A stretch of DNA of 64,000 nucleotides from positions 62,001 through 126,000 of the forward strand of contig NZ_QZCG01000007.1 in assembly GCF_003591515.1 (NCBI RefSeq), given 5' to 3'. The notes beneath the pieces were generated by a model. It had not been told where the DNA came from, searched no databases, and worked only from the letters and a program-made list of their open reading frames with translations. The first letter of the stretch is position 1. Every line of letters starts with the position of its first letter. Made by a program: the position numbers and the translations under genes. This document shows, piece after piece, positions 1 through 8,746 of the stretch. Source of the DNA: Paracoccus onubensis (GTDB lineage: Bacteria > Pseudomonadota > Alphaproteobacteria > Rhodobacterales > Rhodobacteraceae).

Positions 1-1
1 G

Positions 2-313
2 GCCGCGGACGCGCTTGGGCTGGATTACTGGAAGGCACAGCGGCTGATCGTGCTGCCGCAGGCGCTCAAGATCAGTATTCCGGGGATCGTTTCGACATTC
101 ATCGGCATGTTCAAGGACACGACTCTGGTCGCTTTCGTCGGACTTTACGAGCCGTTGAAGAATATTTCCGACGCGGTTCGCGCCAATATCGAATGGAAAG
201 GCATCTACTGGGAGCCATTCATATTCGTGGGCGCAATCTTCTTCATCATCTGCTTCAGCATGTCGCGTTACTCTATGTATCTCGAGCGTCGGCTGCAGCG
301 CGACAACAGATAG
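2..313 (+). CDS. bztC: Amino-acid ABC transporter permease, C-terminal end (BztC/AapM type)
   Basis: This is the 3' end of an inner-membrane permease, open to the left edge, with 103 residues visible. It shows the EAA-type cytoplasmic loop (ALGLDYWKAQRLIVLPQALK) that docks on the ATPase, followed by two hydrophobic segments and the ending SRYSMYLERRL, which is typical of the BztC/AapM permeases for glutamate, glutamine and aspartate. The ATPase gene starts 9 bases downstream, so the two are co-transcribed. The substrate is inferred from family resemblance, because the binding protein and the other permease lie outside the window. Confidence 0.9.
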   Translation, partial: AADALGLDYWKAQRLIVLPQALKISIPGIVSTFIGMFKDTTLVAFVGLYEPLKNISDAVRANIEWKGIYWEPFIFVGAIFFIICFSMSRYSMYLERRLQRDNR

Positions 314-322
314 GAGGCTTTC

Positions 323-1111
323 ATGAGCCAGACCCCGATGCGGGACGTCGATCCCGATCAGATGACCGTCAGCGACGAGATCGCCATCGAGATCATCCGG
401 ATGAACAAATGGTTCGGAAGTTTCCACGTCTTGCGCGATATCGATCTGGCCGTACATCGTGGCGAACGGATCGTGATCGCCGGTCCTTCGGGATCGGGAA
501 AATCCACGCTGATCCGCTGTATCAACCGGCTGGAAGAGCATCAGAACGGACGGATCGTCGTCGATGGGATCGAACTGACCAGCGATATCAAGAATATCGA
601 CAAGGTGCGATCGGAAGTCGGGATGGTCTTTCAGCATTTCAACCTGTTCCCGCATCTGACGGTGCTGGAAAATTGCACACTGGCCCCGATCTGGGTCCGC
701 CGGACGCCACGCCGGCAGGCCGAGGATGTCGCAATGCATTTTCTTGAGAAAGTCAGGATACCGGAACAGGCAGGCAAATATCCCGGCCAGCTTTCGGGCG
801 GTCAGCAACAGCGGGTGGCAATCGCAAGGTCGCTTTGCATGCAGCCCCGGATCATGCTGTTCGACGAGCCGACATCGGCGCTGGATCCCGAGATGATCAA
901 GGAAGTCCTGGACACGATGATCGAACTGGCCGAAGACGGGATGACGATGCTTTGCGTGACCCATGAGATGGGCTTCGCGCAGGCGGTGGCGAACCGGGTG
1001 ATCTTCATGGATCAGGGCCAGATCGTCGAGCAGAATAATCCGCATGATTTCTTCAACAACCCGCGATCAGAGCGGACCAGGCTGTTCCTGAGTCAGATTC
1101 TGGGGCATTGA
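323..1111 (+). CDS. bztD: Amino-acid ABC transporter ATP-binding protein (BztD/AapP type)
   Basis: This 262-residue protein is the ATPase that powers the amino-acid importer encoded just upstream. Visible motifs are Walker [10 protein letters not shown] near residue 55, the Q-loop region [11 protein letters not shown], the signature LSGGQQQR and Walker [15 protein letters not shown]. The length equals the usual size of AapP/BztD. The ATG is preceded by a strong AGGAGG six bases upstream. It is the last gene of the operon. High-affinity uptake of acidic and amide amino acids is the family role; the exact specificity cannot be read from the ATPase. Confidence 0.95.
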   Translation: MSQTPMRDVDPDQMTVSDEIAIEIIRMNKWFGSFHVLRDIDLAVHRGERIVIAGPSGSGKSTLIRCINRLEEHQNGRIVVDGIELTSDIKNIDKVRSEVGMVFQHFNLFPHLTVLENCTLAPIWVRRTPRRQAEDVAMHFLEKVRIPEQAGKYPGQLSGGQQQRVAIARSLCMQPRIMLFDEPTSALDPEMIKEVLDTMIELAEDGMTMLCVTHEMGFAQAVANRVIFMDQGQIVEQNNPHDFFNNPRSERTRLFLSQILGH

Positions 1112-1178
1112 GGGCAGAGTTTTCGCTTTGTCCGTTATCTGACGCCCCCGTTATCTGGCCGCCCATGCGTGTCCGGGG

Positions 1179-2057
1179 CTATCGGATATCCTTCACGAAT
1201 TTATCCCCAAGCTGCGATTTCAGGAACTTCATCTGCGGTTCCATGCACTCTGTCAGCAGTTCGATCGCGGCAGGGGGCGGGTTCAGGCCGGGAGGATTCG
1301 CAAAGACTTTTTTGTCAAGATTTCCATATGGATAAGGGCCGATTCCCAGATATTCCTCTAATTCGTCCATCAATTCGCCGGGCTCTCTGGCGATCCGGCC
1401 GAAGGGGATGACCTTCATGTCGGGGAAATGTTTTTGCCAGCGCGGAAGATAGGCCGCGTAATCGCCCCGATCATATAGAACCGGGTTCCGGACCTCTTCC
1501 AGCCAGTCGGCTTCGGTTTTCGGAGTGCGCTTTTCCCGGCGCAGGTTCATCCGCAATTGTGAAATCGCCCGGTCGACCGGGTGGCGGATCATGTAGATCA
1601 CTTTCACCTTGCGCAGGAAACCGGCCACGAATTCGACGCCCTCTTCGGGCAGGGTCGAATATTCCGGCGTGAAATCCATTGGCACCGCATTTCCGGGGGC
1701 CGGGGCGAAGACACGCTTGTACCAATGATTGTGGAACATCTTGCCGTTGGTCAGCCCGTCCAGATATGAGTCGAGCTCGGGCGGCAGGGGCTCTTCGCGC
1801 TTGATATGGCGTTCGCGGATTTCCCTTGGCTTGTTACGGTAATGCCATTTGATCCAGTATTGATGCCCGGGGATGTAAACGTAATTGAAAAATTGCACCT
1901 CCTTGAACGGAGGTATCCAGATCTGCGGGTGCTGGCCAAGCATCTGGGCAAGCCAGGACGTCCCGGCCTTTTGCGCCCCTATGCACAGCGCGCCGGGCTT
2001 GCGGGGCTGGCCCTTGGGGTCGAAACTGGCACTGACGGTGATCAAATCTCGCAGCAT
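1179..2057 (-). CDS. Sulfotransferase domain protein
   Basis: This 292-residue protein is a predicted PAPS-dependent sulfotransferase. The N-terminal CIGAQKAGTSWLAQML is the 5'-phosphosulfate-binding loop, and MIRHPVDRAISQ near residue 155 is the 3'-phosphate-binding motif. These proteins move a sulfuryl group from PAPS to a carbohydrate, lipid or small molecule. The acceptor is unknown and no polysaccharide genes sit next to it. It lies alone on the minus strand between the transporter operon and the methyltransferase gene. Confidence 0.85.
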   Translation of the reverse strand: MLRDLITVSASFDPKGQPRKPGALCIGAQKAGTSWLAQMLGQHPQIWIPPFKEVQFFNYVYIPGHQYWIKWHYRNKPREIRERHIKREEPLPPELDSYLDGLTNGKMFHNHWYKRVFAPAPGNAVPMDFTPEYSTLPEEGVEFVAGFLRKVKVIYMIRHPVDRAISQLRMNLRREKRTPKTEADWLEEVRNPVLYDRGDYAAYLPRWQKHFPDMKVIPFGRIAREPGELMDELEEYLGIGPYPYGNLDKKVFANPPGLNPPPAAIELLTECMEPQMKFLKSQLGDKFVKDIR

Positions 2058-2084
2058 GGGAATCCGGCGGTCATCATGTAAAAA

Positions 2085-2726
2085 TCACTCGGAATGAAGT
2101 TTGACGATATTGCTTTGCGAATGGTTCGCATAGGTAGGCCAGTCGGGCTCGTATTCCTCGGATTGATTGCCCCAGACCGTCCAGCCCTTGCGCTTGCCGC
2201 GCGCGAACATTTCCAGACGGGGGCCCCAGCTGCAAGCCTCGATCACGTCATATTGTTCATCGGGCTTGCGGCTATGCTCGCGCTTGCGGATGGCAAAGAT
2301 GTTTTCCTGCGAGCGGCCGGGATCCAGCGTGCGGACATCCTTGCCCCGTATGCCGAACAGCAGAATCTCGGTCACGTTGCGGAAATAAAATCCCACACCG
2401 CGCCGGTCGGGGCCGCCATCCTTGCGGATCTTGTACCAGATCAGGTTGCTTTTATAGGTAAATCCCCAATGCTCCATGACCCGCAGCCCTTCGGGCAAAA
2501 GCGCGTTCGGGACCCACAGATACAGATGGGCGCGGGACGCGGCGATCGCCTCGACCGGCAGATCGCAAATCGCATCCAGGCTCATCGTCGGATAGCGCGA
2601 CAGCCGCCGATGCTCGGGCGCCATCTTGCCGGTGCGGTTCTGAAACTGCCACGGAGGATCGGCAAGGATCGTGCCGAAGCGCGTGGAGCCGGCGCATGCC
2701 AGCAACTCGTCAGATACGCTGTTCAT
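2085..2726 (-). CDS. MT-A70 family adenine-specific DNA methyltransferase
   Basis: This 213-residue AdoMet-dependent N6-adenine methyltransferase of the MT-A70 family carries the catalytic motif ILADPPWQF about 20 residues from the start. The start at 2726 is preferred over 2738 because GGAGG lies five bases before it, inside the longer reading frame. The gene overlaps the 3' end of a BglII/BstYI-like endonuclease remnant by 17 bases, the arrangement of a type II restriction-modification pair. The methyltransferase shows no frameshift or missing core motif, so it is probably active although its partner looks dead. The target site is not visible; an RGATCY/AGATCT-type site would follow from the partner family. 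Confidence 0.88.
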   Translation of the reverse strand: MNSVSDELLACAGSTRFGTILADPPWQFQNRTGKMAPEHRRLSRYPTMSLDAICDLPVEAIAASRAHLYLWVPNALLPEGLRVMEHWGFTYKSNLIWYKIRKDGGPDRRGVGFYFRNVTEILLFGIRGKDVRTLDPGRSQENIFAIRKREHSRKPDEQYDVIEACSWGPRLEMFARGKRKGWTVWGNQSEEYEPDWPTYANHSQSNIVKLHSE

Positions 2727-3078
2727 CCCCGCCTCCATCTACATATAGCGCCTTGATTATACCAAACACCCATAGAGGACATCCGACCCCGCCGCCACCC
2801 TCAATCCGTGACAACAGTCTGGACATATGCGTGGTCAATGCCCCGAAGGACGATTTTCGCCCAGGATTGTTGAAGATATCCTGAAGCTCGCCCGATCTCG
2901 TTATGATGACACCAGCGCTCAGTGCACGCAAATCGAATAGCAGGCGGAACCGGGGCAGCACATCCGGAATATCACGCCACTCGTTCGGAAAATCATGGGC
3001 AAGGATTGCATCGGCATGACGCCATCCGTGGAACTCGTCATGCATGCGAATGAAGTCGGGCAGCCGGTCGGCTTTCAC
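2710..3078 (-). pseudogene. BglII/BstYI-family restriction endonuclease, internally deleted
   Basis: This in-frame reading frame of 122 residues matches both ends of the BglII/BstYI-like type II endonuclease family as I know it: an N-terminal part with EFHGWRHADAILAHDFPNEW and a C-terminal part with LSAGVIITRSGELQDIF, TTHMSRLL and GGCPLWVFGI. Family members are about 190-210 residues. The stretch normally between these parts, which carries the acidic PD-(D/E)xK catalytic residues, is missing at the join VLPRFRLLFDLRAL. The family has an FRL-like sequence on both sides of that stretch, so recombination at a short repeat is a plausible cause. The GTG start at 3078 overlaps the rimO stop (GTGA). 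It is probably catalytically dead; a shorter true variant is less likely. Confidence 0.7.
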
Positions 3079-4454
3079 AACCGGCCCCAAAGATCGTATT
3101 CGCCCGCCTCATCCACCGTGACCGAAACGATATCGCCGGGTTTCAACGTCTCGAAACCCTTGTCTATGAACAGATTGCCGTCGATCTCGGGCGCGTCCGC
3201 CTTGGTGCGGCAGGTCGCGCCTTCATCGTCCACCTCGTCGACGATGACCTCAAGCTGCTGCCCGACCTTCCGCGCCAGCTTCGCCTCCGAGATCGCCTGC
3301 GCCTTCTGCATGAAGCGGTCGAAGCGATCCTGCTTGATCTCGTCCGGCACATGGTCGGGAAGATCATTCGCCCGTGCGCCCCTGACGTTTTCATATTGGA
3401 AGCAGCCGACACGATCCAGCTGCGCCTCGTCAAGCCAGTCCAGCAGGGTCCGGAACTCTTCCTCGGTCTCGCCCGGATATCCCACGATAAAGGTCGAACG
3501 CAGCGTGATTTCGGGGCAAACTTCACGCCATGCGGCGATCTCGTCCAGCGTTTTGGCCGCCGCGGCCGGGCGGGCCATGCGTTTCAGCGTATCGGGATGG
3601 GCATGCTGGAAGGGAATATCCAGATAGGGCAGCACCTGTCCGCCCGATTCGGCATGGGCAGCCATCAATGGGATCAATTCGCGCACATGTGGATAGGGAT
3701 AGACGTAATGCAGCCGCACCCACACGCCCAGACTACCCAGATCGCGGGCAAGATCGGTGATATGGGCACGGTGGCCGCGTTCTTCGGCGAATTTCCGGTC
3801 AACGCCATATGCAGAGGTATCCTGCGAGATGACCAGCAATTCCCTGACACCGGCCTGTACCAGCTTTTCGGCTTCACGGATCACCGCATGGGCGGGACGG
3901 CTGACCAGTTTGCCGCGCATGTCGGGGATAATGCAGAACTTGCACTTGTGGTTGCAACCCTCTGAAATTTTTAGATAGCTGTAGTGCCTAGGGGTCAGGC
4001 TGACGCCGCTGGCGGGCAACAGGTCGATAAAGGGATCGGGGGCAGGCGGTACCGCGCCATGCACGGCATCCAGCACCGATTCATATTGATGCGGCCCGGT
4101 GACAGCCATGACCTTGGGATGTGCGCCGGTGATATATTCCGGCTCTGCCCCCAGGCAGCCGGTCACGATGACCCGCCCGTTCTGGTGCAGCGCTTCTCCG
4201 ATGGCCTCCAGCGACTCGGCCTTGGCGCTGTCCAGAAAGCCGCAGGTATTCACGATCACGGCATCCGCGCCTGCGTAATCCGGGCTGATCGCATAGCCTT
4301 CGGCGCGCAGCCGGGTCAGGATGCGCTCGCTGTCGACAAGCGCCTTGGGGCAGCCAAGGCTGACCATGCCGATCGTCGGCTGGCCCGCGCGCCGCACATC
4401 GGGGATGGCGGCGCGGGCAAGATCGGGGCGCAAATCTGGCGGGTTCCTGTGCAT
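3075..4454 (-). CDS. rimO: Ribosomal protein S12 methylthiotransferase RimO
   Basis: RimO is a radical-SAM enzyme that methylthiolates the conserved aspartate of ribosomal protein S12. The N-terminal UPF0004 domain begins [16 protein letters not shown], and the radical-SAM cluster motif CNHKCKFC lies near residue 158. A C-terminal TRAM-like domain follows, ending EYDLWGRL. The start at 4454 gives [10 protein letters not shown], which matches the usual N-terminus and a length of 459 residues; upstream in-frame codons give an atypical extension. The restriction remnant follows with a 4-base overlap. Confidence 0.95.
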   Translation of the reverse strand: MHRNPPDLRPDLARAAIPDVRRAGQPTIGMVSLGCPKALVDSERILTRLRAEGYAISPDYAGADAVIVNTCGFLDSAKAESLEAIGEALHQNGRVIVTGCLGAEPEYITGAHPKVMAVTGPHQYESVLDAVHGAVPPAPDPFIDLLPASGVSLTPRHYSYLKISEGCNHKCKFCIIPDMRGKLVSRPAHAVIREAEKLVQAGVRELLVISQDTSAYGVDRKFAEERGHRAHITDLARDLGSLGVWVRLHYVYPYPHVRELIPLMAAHAESGGQVLPYLDIPFQHAHPDTLKRMARPAAAAKTLDEIAAWREVCPEITLRSTFIVGYPGETEEEFRTLLDWLDEAQLDRVGCFQYENVRGARANDLPDHVPDEIKQDRFDRFMQKAQAISEAKLARKVGQQLEVIVDEVDDEGATCRTKADAPEIDGNLFIDKGFETLKPGDIVSVTVDEAGEYDLWGRL

Positions 4455-4564
4455 CCGCCGCACATAGGCGATTCTGCGGCATCTGAAAAGAGGATTGCAA
4501 CCGAGGGGCATAACCGCGAGTTAGCATCCCGTATCCGCGTTTCATCTATCTTCAGGACATCGCA

Positions 4565-5137
4565 ATGAAATCCTCTTCCCTTTCGTCACCAGATTATCGG
4601 GGCCGGGCAGCCAGGGCGACGGGGCCGGGCCCTTTGGTTGCTGCAATCTGCCGGAATTGGTCCCTCCTGCGAAAATCATTTGCATTCGCCATGCTGGGGG
4701 CCGCGTTGCTCATGATTTTGACGATGCCTCTTCATGCCCAGAACCCAAAAAATTCCCGTTTCATCGATGTGACGGACAACCGGGGCGGAAATGTGCTGGA
4801 GATGGTCAAGCGGCGGGAGGAATTGTCCCGTTCGGGCAAGATCGTGCGGATCCGGGGTTATTGCCGCTCGGCCTGCACGATTCTGACGACGATGCCCAAT
4901 GCCTGCCTTGGGCCGCGCGCCCGGATCGGCTTTCACGCGCCGCGTATCCCGAACACCTCGATCATCCCGCCTTATGTTGATCAGATCATGGGCAGTTATT
5001 ACCGGGCAGGTATCCGGGATCGCTGGTTTGGCGGCTGGAATCGTTCGCTGAACATGAATGTCATCACGGCTCGCGAATATGTCCAGCTCGACCCGCAGAC
5101 GCGGATCTGCGAAAGTATTAAACTGCCGCTAAGATGA
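4565..5137 (+). CDS. Secreted COG3904-like protein (ClpP-fold-like periplasmic protein)
   Basis: This 190-residue protein has a hydrophobic signal segment (MLGAALLMILTMPLHAQ) around residues 43-59 and a likely cleavage after LHA. The mature part contains GYCRSACTILTTMPNACLGPRARIGFHAPR, which resembles the predicted periplasmic ClpP-like proteins of COG3904, where the segment around the SAC motif forms the serine-protease-like turn. The residues before the signal make a long n-region, so translation may start at the ATG at 4691. Function is unknown and a peptidase activity is only inferred. Confidence 0.6.
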   Translation: MKSSSLSSPDYRGRAARATGPGPLVAAICRNWSLLRKSFAFAMLGAALLMILTMPLHAQNPKNSRFIDVTDNRGGNVLEMVKRREELSRSGKIVRIRGYCRSACTILTTMPNACLGPRARIGFHAPRIPNTSIIPPYVDQIMGSYYRAGIRDRWFGGWNRSLNMNVITAREYVQLDPQTRICESIKLPLR

Positions 5138-5142
5138 CGGTG

Positions 5143-5170
5143 CGGGGCGCAGCTGACTGCTCGCGCCCCG
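5143..5170. terminator. Hairpin between convergent genes, likely bidirectional terminator
   Basis: An 8-bp perfect stem, CGGGGCGC at 5143-5150 with GCGCCCCG at 5163-5170, encloses a 12-base loop. It sits between the stop codons of two convergent genes (5137 and 5180). There is no strong T-run on either side, so the terminator role rests on position and stability. Confidence 0.55.
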
Positions 5171-5179
5171 ACCTTCGAA

Positions 5180-5695
5180 TCAGGCTTTGCTTTCCGTCGT
5201 TGCCGCGATCGAAAGCGCGATCAGCGAGATACCGTTCGAAATCAGTTCCACCGCCAGCAATACACCAAGGATCGTGGCTGCCGAGGCTGGAAAATTCACG
5301 AATATCATCACGGCGAGGATGACGGATAACGCCCCGCTGAGGAGGATCATCCAGAAAGCGGTGCTCCGCCCAAGCGCGAAGGCCATCGCAATCTTTACCA
5401 TGCCGACTGTCAGAAACAGGATGGCGACGATAAAGGTCAGGGACAGGATGCCCGCCAGGGGACGGGTCAGCAGCATGATGCCAAGAATGGCCAAGGCCAG
5501 CCCGGCCAGAATCGCCCATATCCGCCCGCGCCAGCTTTGCTGACGGAACATCGCGATCATTTCAAGAATACCGATGAACAGAAAACTCCAGCCGGCAAGT
5601 CGCTCGGCTGTCAGGGTTGCCGCCAGCGGGTTGGCAAGTGCCAGTCCGCCCGCGATAATCGAAAGCCCGCCCAATATGGCCCAGAAGATGCGCAT
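5180..5695 (-). CDS. HdeD family (DUF308) membrane protein
   Basis: This 171-residue integral membrane protein has about six hydrophobic segments in pairs, with the typical DUF308/HdeD pattern IIAGGLALANPLAATLTAERLAGW and a glycine-rich LAGLALAILGIMLLTRP. In enterics HdeD is linked to acid resistance at high cell density; whether that holds here is unknown. AAGGAA lies upstream of the ATG at 5695. It is monocistronic, and an inverted repeat lies in its upstream region. Confidence 0.8.
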   Translation of the reverse strand: MRIFWAILGGLSIIAGGLALANPLAATLTAERLAGWSFLFIGILEMIAMFRQQSWRGRIWAILAGLALAILGIMLLTRPLAGILSLTFIVAILFLTVGMVKIAMAFALGRSTAFWMILLSGALSVILAVMIFVNFPASAATILGVLLAVELISNGISLIALSIAATTESKA

Positions 5696-5710
5696 GCTAT
5701 AAATTCCTTA

Positions 5711-5745
5711 AACTGTTACTAGTTACCGATTGAAAACTAACAGTT
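5711..5745 (-). promoter_or_regulatory. Inverted repeat upstream of the HdeD-like gene
   Basis: AACTGTTA (5711-5718) and TAACAGTT (5738-5745) form a perfect 8-bp inverted repeat with 19 bases between, directly upstream of the HdeD-like start and its ribosome site. It could be an operator or a 5'-UTR hairpin. No regulator gene is adjacent, so its role is open. Confidence 0.3.
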
Positions 5746-5804
5746 CAGTTCGCGGAGTACACTCATTACCTAGCGTAAACTTTAGGCCGAATACCTCGTT
5801 GATT

Positions 5805-6575
5805 TCATTCCCTCAGCCGCCAGCCGGTCGCGAAGATCCAGCGGATGATTGCAAGACAGATCACGATGAAGATCGCCACCGCGAACAGCGACACGCCGAC
5901 CGGCACATCCGCCAGCCCGAAGAACGACCAGCGGAAACCGGAAATCAGATAAAGCACCGGATTCAGCTTCGCGACACCTTCCCAGAAGGGGGGCAGCATG
6001 CTGGCCGAATAGAAGGCTCCGCCAAGGAAAACCAGAGGCGTGATCACCATCATCGGCACGATCTGCAATTGTTCGAAGGATTTTGCCCACAGGCCAAGAA
6101 TGAAGCCCAGCAGGCTGAAGCCAAGCGCCGTCAGGAACAGGAAGGCAAGCATCCAGAACGGGTGCAGGATATGAACGCCTACGAAGAAGAAACTGGTGGC
6201 AAGGATGACCAAAGCGATCAGGATCGCCTTGGCGGCGGCTGCGCCCACGAAACCCAGAGTGACCTCGACCCAGCCGACGGGGGAAACAAGATATTCATAG
6301 ATGGTGCCGCTGAATTTCGGGAAATAAATCCCGAAACTGGCATTGCTGACGGCCTGCTGCAACACGGTCAGCATCATCAGCCCCGGCACGATGAAGGCGC
6401 CGTAAGGCACGCCCTCGACCGATTGGATGCGTCCGCCGATTGCTGCGCCGAAAACGACGAAATACAGAACGGTAGACACCACGGGCGAAGCCAGCGACTG
6501 CCAGATCGTCCGAAAGAACCGCATCATTTCGTGATGGAAGATCGCCCAGATTCCGGGCCAGTTGAGCAGGGTCAT
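5805..6575 (-). CDS. ABC-2 type exporter permease
   Basis: This 256-residue inner-membrane permease of the ABC-2 type (NodJ/YadH-like) has six hydrophobic segments and the family signature around [20 protein letters not shown]. It pairs with the ATPase gene immediately upstream, with which it overlaps by four bases (ATGA). Such pairs export drugs, lipids or polysaccharides. Here the pair ends a unit headed by a SoxR-type promoter, which points to export of redox-active or toxic compounds, as an inference. Confidence 0.85.
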   Translation of the reverse strand: MTLLNWPGIWAIFHHEMMRFFRTIWQSLASPVVSTVLYFVVFGAAIGGRIQSVEGVPYGAFIVPGLMMLTVLQQAVSNASFGIYFPKFSGTIYEYLVSPVGWVEVTLGFVGAAAAKAILIALVILATSFFFVGVHILHPFWMLAFLFLTALGFSLLGFILGLWAKSFEQLQIVPMMVITPLVFLGGAFYSASMLPPFWEGVAKLNPVLYLISGFRWSFFGLADVPVGVSLFAVAIFIVICLAIIRWIFATGWRLRE

Positions 6576-7504
6576 GCGGCCTCTCCTTCCTGAACCAGCG
6601 AGATGAAGACTTCTTCAAGGCTGGATTGTCGTGTCGACACGTCACGCACGGTTATGCCCAGCGTGGCCAATTCGCCCAGCAGACGGGCAATGCCGGTCCG
6701 TTCGGCGGTTGTGTCGTAATTATAGGTGATCCTGTCACCTTCGGGGGCCAGTTCCAGCCCGCGCCCAAGAAGTTCGGGCGGGATTGCGTGCAAGGCTTCG
6801 TCCAACTCGATGGTCAATGTCTTGCGCCCGAATTCGCGCATCAGCTCATCCTTGGGCCTGATCAGCAAAAGCTGGCCCTTGCTGATGACACCGACCCGGT
6901 CGGCCATCTCTTCGGCCTCTTCAAGGTAATGCGTGGTCAGGATGATGGTGACCCCCTCGCGGCGAAGCTGCTCGACCACCTGCCACATTTCTCGGCGCAG
7001 GGTCACGTCGACACCCGCGGTCGGCTCGTCCAGAAACAGCACCTTGGGGCGATGCGCCAGAGCCTTGGCGATCAGAACCCGCCGTTTCATGCCGCCCGAC
7101 AGATCCTTGGTCGGGGCATCGCGCTTGTCCCACAGCGCAAGGCTGCGCAGCACCTGTTCGATATGGGCATCGTCACGGCCCTCGCCATAAAGCCCGCGGG
7201 TGAAGCGGACCGAGTTGAAGACGGTCTCGAACGGCTCCAGCGCAATCTCCTGCGGAACCAGCCCGATCAGCTTGCGTGCCGCGCGCCAGTCGGTCCGGAT
7301 ATCGTGCCCATCCACGCGGACGGTGCCGCCCGTGGGCACGACCAGCCCGCAGATGATCGAGATCAGCGTGGTTTTTCCGGCGCCGTTGGGGCCGAGCAAT
7401 GCGATGATCTCACCTTCTTCGATGGACATCGTGACGTCGGACAGCGCCTTGGTTCCGCTGTCATATTGTTTCGACAAATTGTCGATTTCGATGATTCCGG
7501 TCAT
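6572..7504 (-). CDS. ABC-2 type exporter ATP-binding protein
   Basis: This 310-residue ATPase shows Walker [13 protein letters not shown], signature [17 protein letters not shown] and Walker [13 protein letters not shown], all typical of CcmA/YadG-type exporters of the DrrA class. The C-terminal part ([14 protein letters not shown] onward) is the usual extra domain of this class. It is separated by 15 bases from the MFS gene upstream, with GAGGGAG as ribosome site in the gap, and overlaps the permease gene downstream. The substrate is unknown. Confidence 0.88.
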   Translation of the reverse strand: MTGIIEIDNLSKQYDSGTKALSDVTMSIEEGEIIALLGPNGAGKTTLISIICGLVVPTGGTVRVDGHDIRTDWRAARKLIGLVPQEIALEPFETVFNSVRFTRGLYGEGRDDAHIEQVLRSLALWDKRDAPTKDLSGGMKRRVLIAKALAHRPKVLFLDEPTAGVDVTLRREMWQVVEQLRREGVTIILTTHYLEEAEEMADRVGVISKGQLLLIRPKDELMREFGRKTLTIELDEALHAIPPELLGRGLELAPEGDRITYNYDTTAERTGIARLLGELATLGITVRDVSTRQSSLEEVFISLVQEGEAA

Positions 7505-7519
7505 GTTCCGGCTCCCTCG

Positions 7520-8746
7520 TTATGATTTCCGCCCGGGTTCAGCCGGCATTCTGCGGATTGGATTGGTGCTGCGTGGCCCGGCCTGTCTGTGCAGGGTCAC
7601 GGTGAGTGCTGCGGCCAGAGCGACAAAGGCGAATGCTCCGATCCGGAAAGCACCGGAATACCCCAGATGGGTAACCAGAGGCTGACTTGCCAGAGGCGAA
7701 AGGAACTGACCCAGAAAAATCGACGCCGTGACCAGCCCGATGACCAGCCCCCGCCGCCGTGCCGGGGCGACATTGAGAGCGGTCGTGACAAAGGTCGGCA
7801 TGCACATGCCCAGCCCGGCTCCGATCAATGCGGTCGAGATCATGGCGACCGGCAGCGATTGTCCGGTGGCCAGCCCTGCGAAGCCGGTGGCAAGCGAAAG
7901 ATAGCCGGAAACCGGTGTGCCGATCCGGCCCAGCCGGGGACGGATCAGGCCCGACACGACCGACATGATCGCGGCGGCAAACATCATCGCTCCCATGACC
8001 AGCCCGGCACTGCGCGGATCTTCCAGTCCGATCCCTCGCAGATGATATGGGACCTGCGTCGGCACGGCGTAAAAGATCACGAAGGTTAAACCAGCCGCGA
8101 TCGTCATGACCGTGACCGTCATCCGCCAACCCGGTTCGCTATCACCGGAGCCGCCGGCATGTTCGACCGCGCCCGAGAAACGATCCGGCTCGGGCAGGAT
8201 CACCGCCAGCAGCGGCAGCAGCAGGGCGGCCAGGCCATAGATCGCAAAGGGCAGCCGGGCGTCGGTCGCGGCAAGCGCCCCGGCCAGGGTTACAAAGACC
8301 AGCCCGCCGACATTGGTCGCCCCCATCTGGTACCCCATCAACCGCCCACGCGCCGGGCCGTCGAAATAATCTCCGACCAGCGCGGCCTGAGCGGTCATGA
8401 TCGCGGCGACGCCCAGTCCAAGCGCCAGACGGCTGGCCAATATCGCCTCGAGAGAGTCCAGATACAGGCCCGCCGTTCCCGCGACCGCATAGATGACCAG
8501 CCCGATCAGAAGGGGACGTTTGCGCCCCAGCCGATCAGTCATTGCGCCGGCAAAGGGCGCGACGCAGGCAACCAGCAGCGAGGGCGCCGTGATCAGAAGG
8601 CGTGTCAGCAGGGGCGCCCTTGGATTATCCGCGAATATCGCCTCGAGTCCCGGCAGCGAAGGGGTGATCGTGGCGTTTGACATGATCGTCAGCATTGCCG
8701 CCAACATCAGCCCCCAGCTTCGCGGGTCTTTCAGCAGATAGTCCAT
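7520..8746 (-). CDS. MFS transporter (probable efflux)
   Basis: This 408-residue protein has twelve predicted membrane segments and the MFS loop 2-3 motif AGAMTDRLGRKRPLLIG near residue 65, characteristic of drug:proton antiporters. Its ATG directly follows the TGA of the FMN reductase gene (TGAATG), so the two are translationally linked. The SoxR-type promoter in front of the pair suggests export of redox-cycling compounds or other toxic molecules. The substrate cannot be read from sequence. Confidence 0.85.
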   Translation of the reverse strand: MDYLLKDPRSWGLMLAAMLTIMSNATITPSLPGLEAIFADNPRAPLLTRLLITAPSLLVACVAPFAGAMTDRLGRKRPLLIGLVIYAVAGTAGLYLDSLEAILASRLALGLGVAAIMTAQAALVGDYFDGPARGRLMGYQMGATNVGGLVFVTLAGALAATDARLPFAIYGLAALLLPLLAVILPEPDRFSGAVEHAGGSGDSEPGWRMTVTVMTIAAGLTFVIFYAVPTQVPYHLRGIGLEDPRSAGLVMGAMMFAAAIMSVVSGLIRPRLGRIGTPVSGYLSLATGFAGLATGQSLPVAMISTALIGAGLGMCMPTFVTTALNVAPARRRGLVIGLVTASIFLGQFLSPLASQPLVTHLGYSGAFRIGAFAFVALAAALTVTLHRQAGPRSTNPIRRMPAEPGRKS

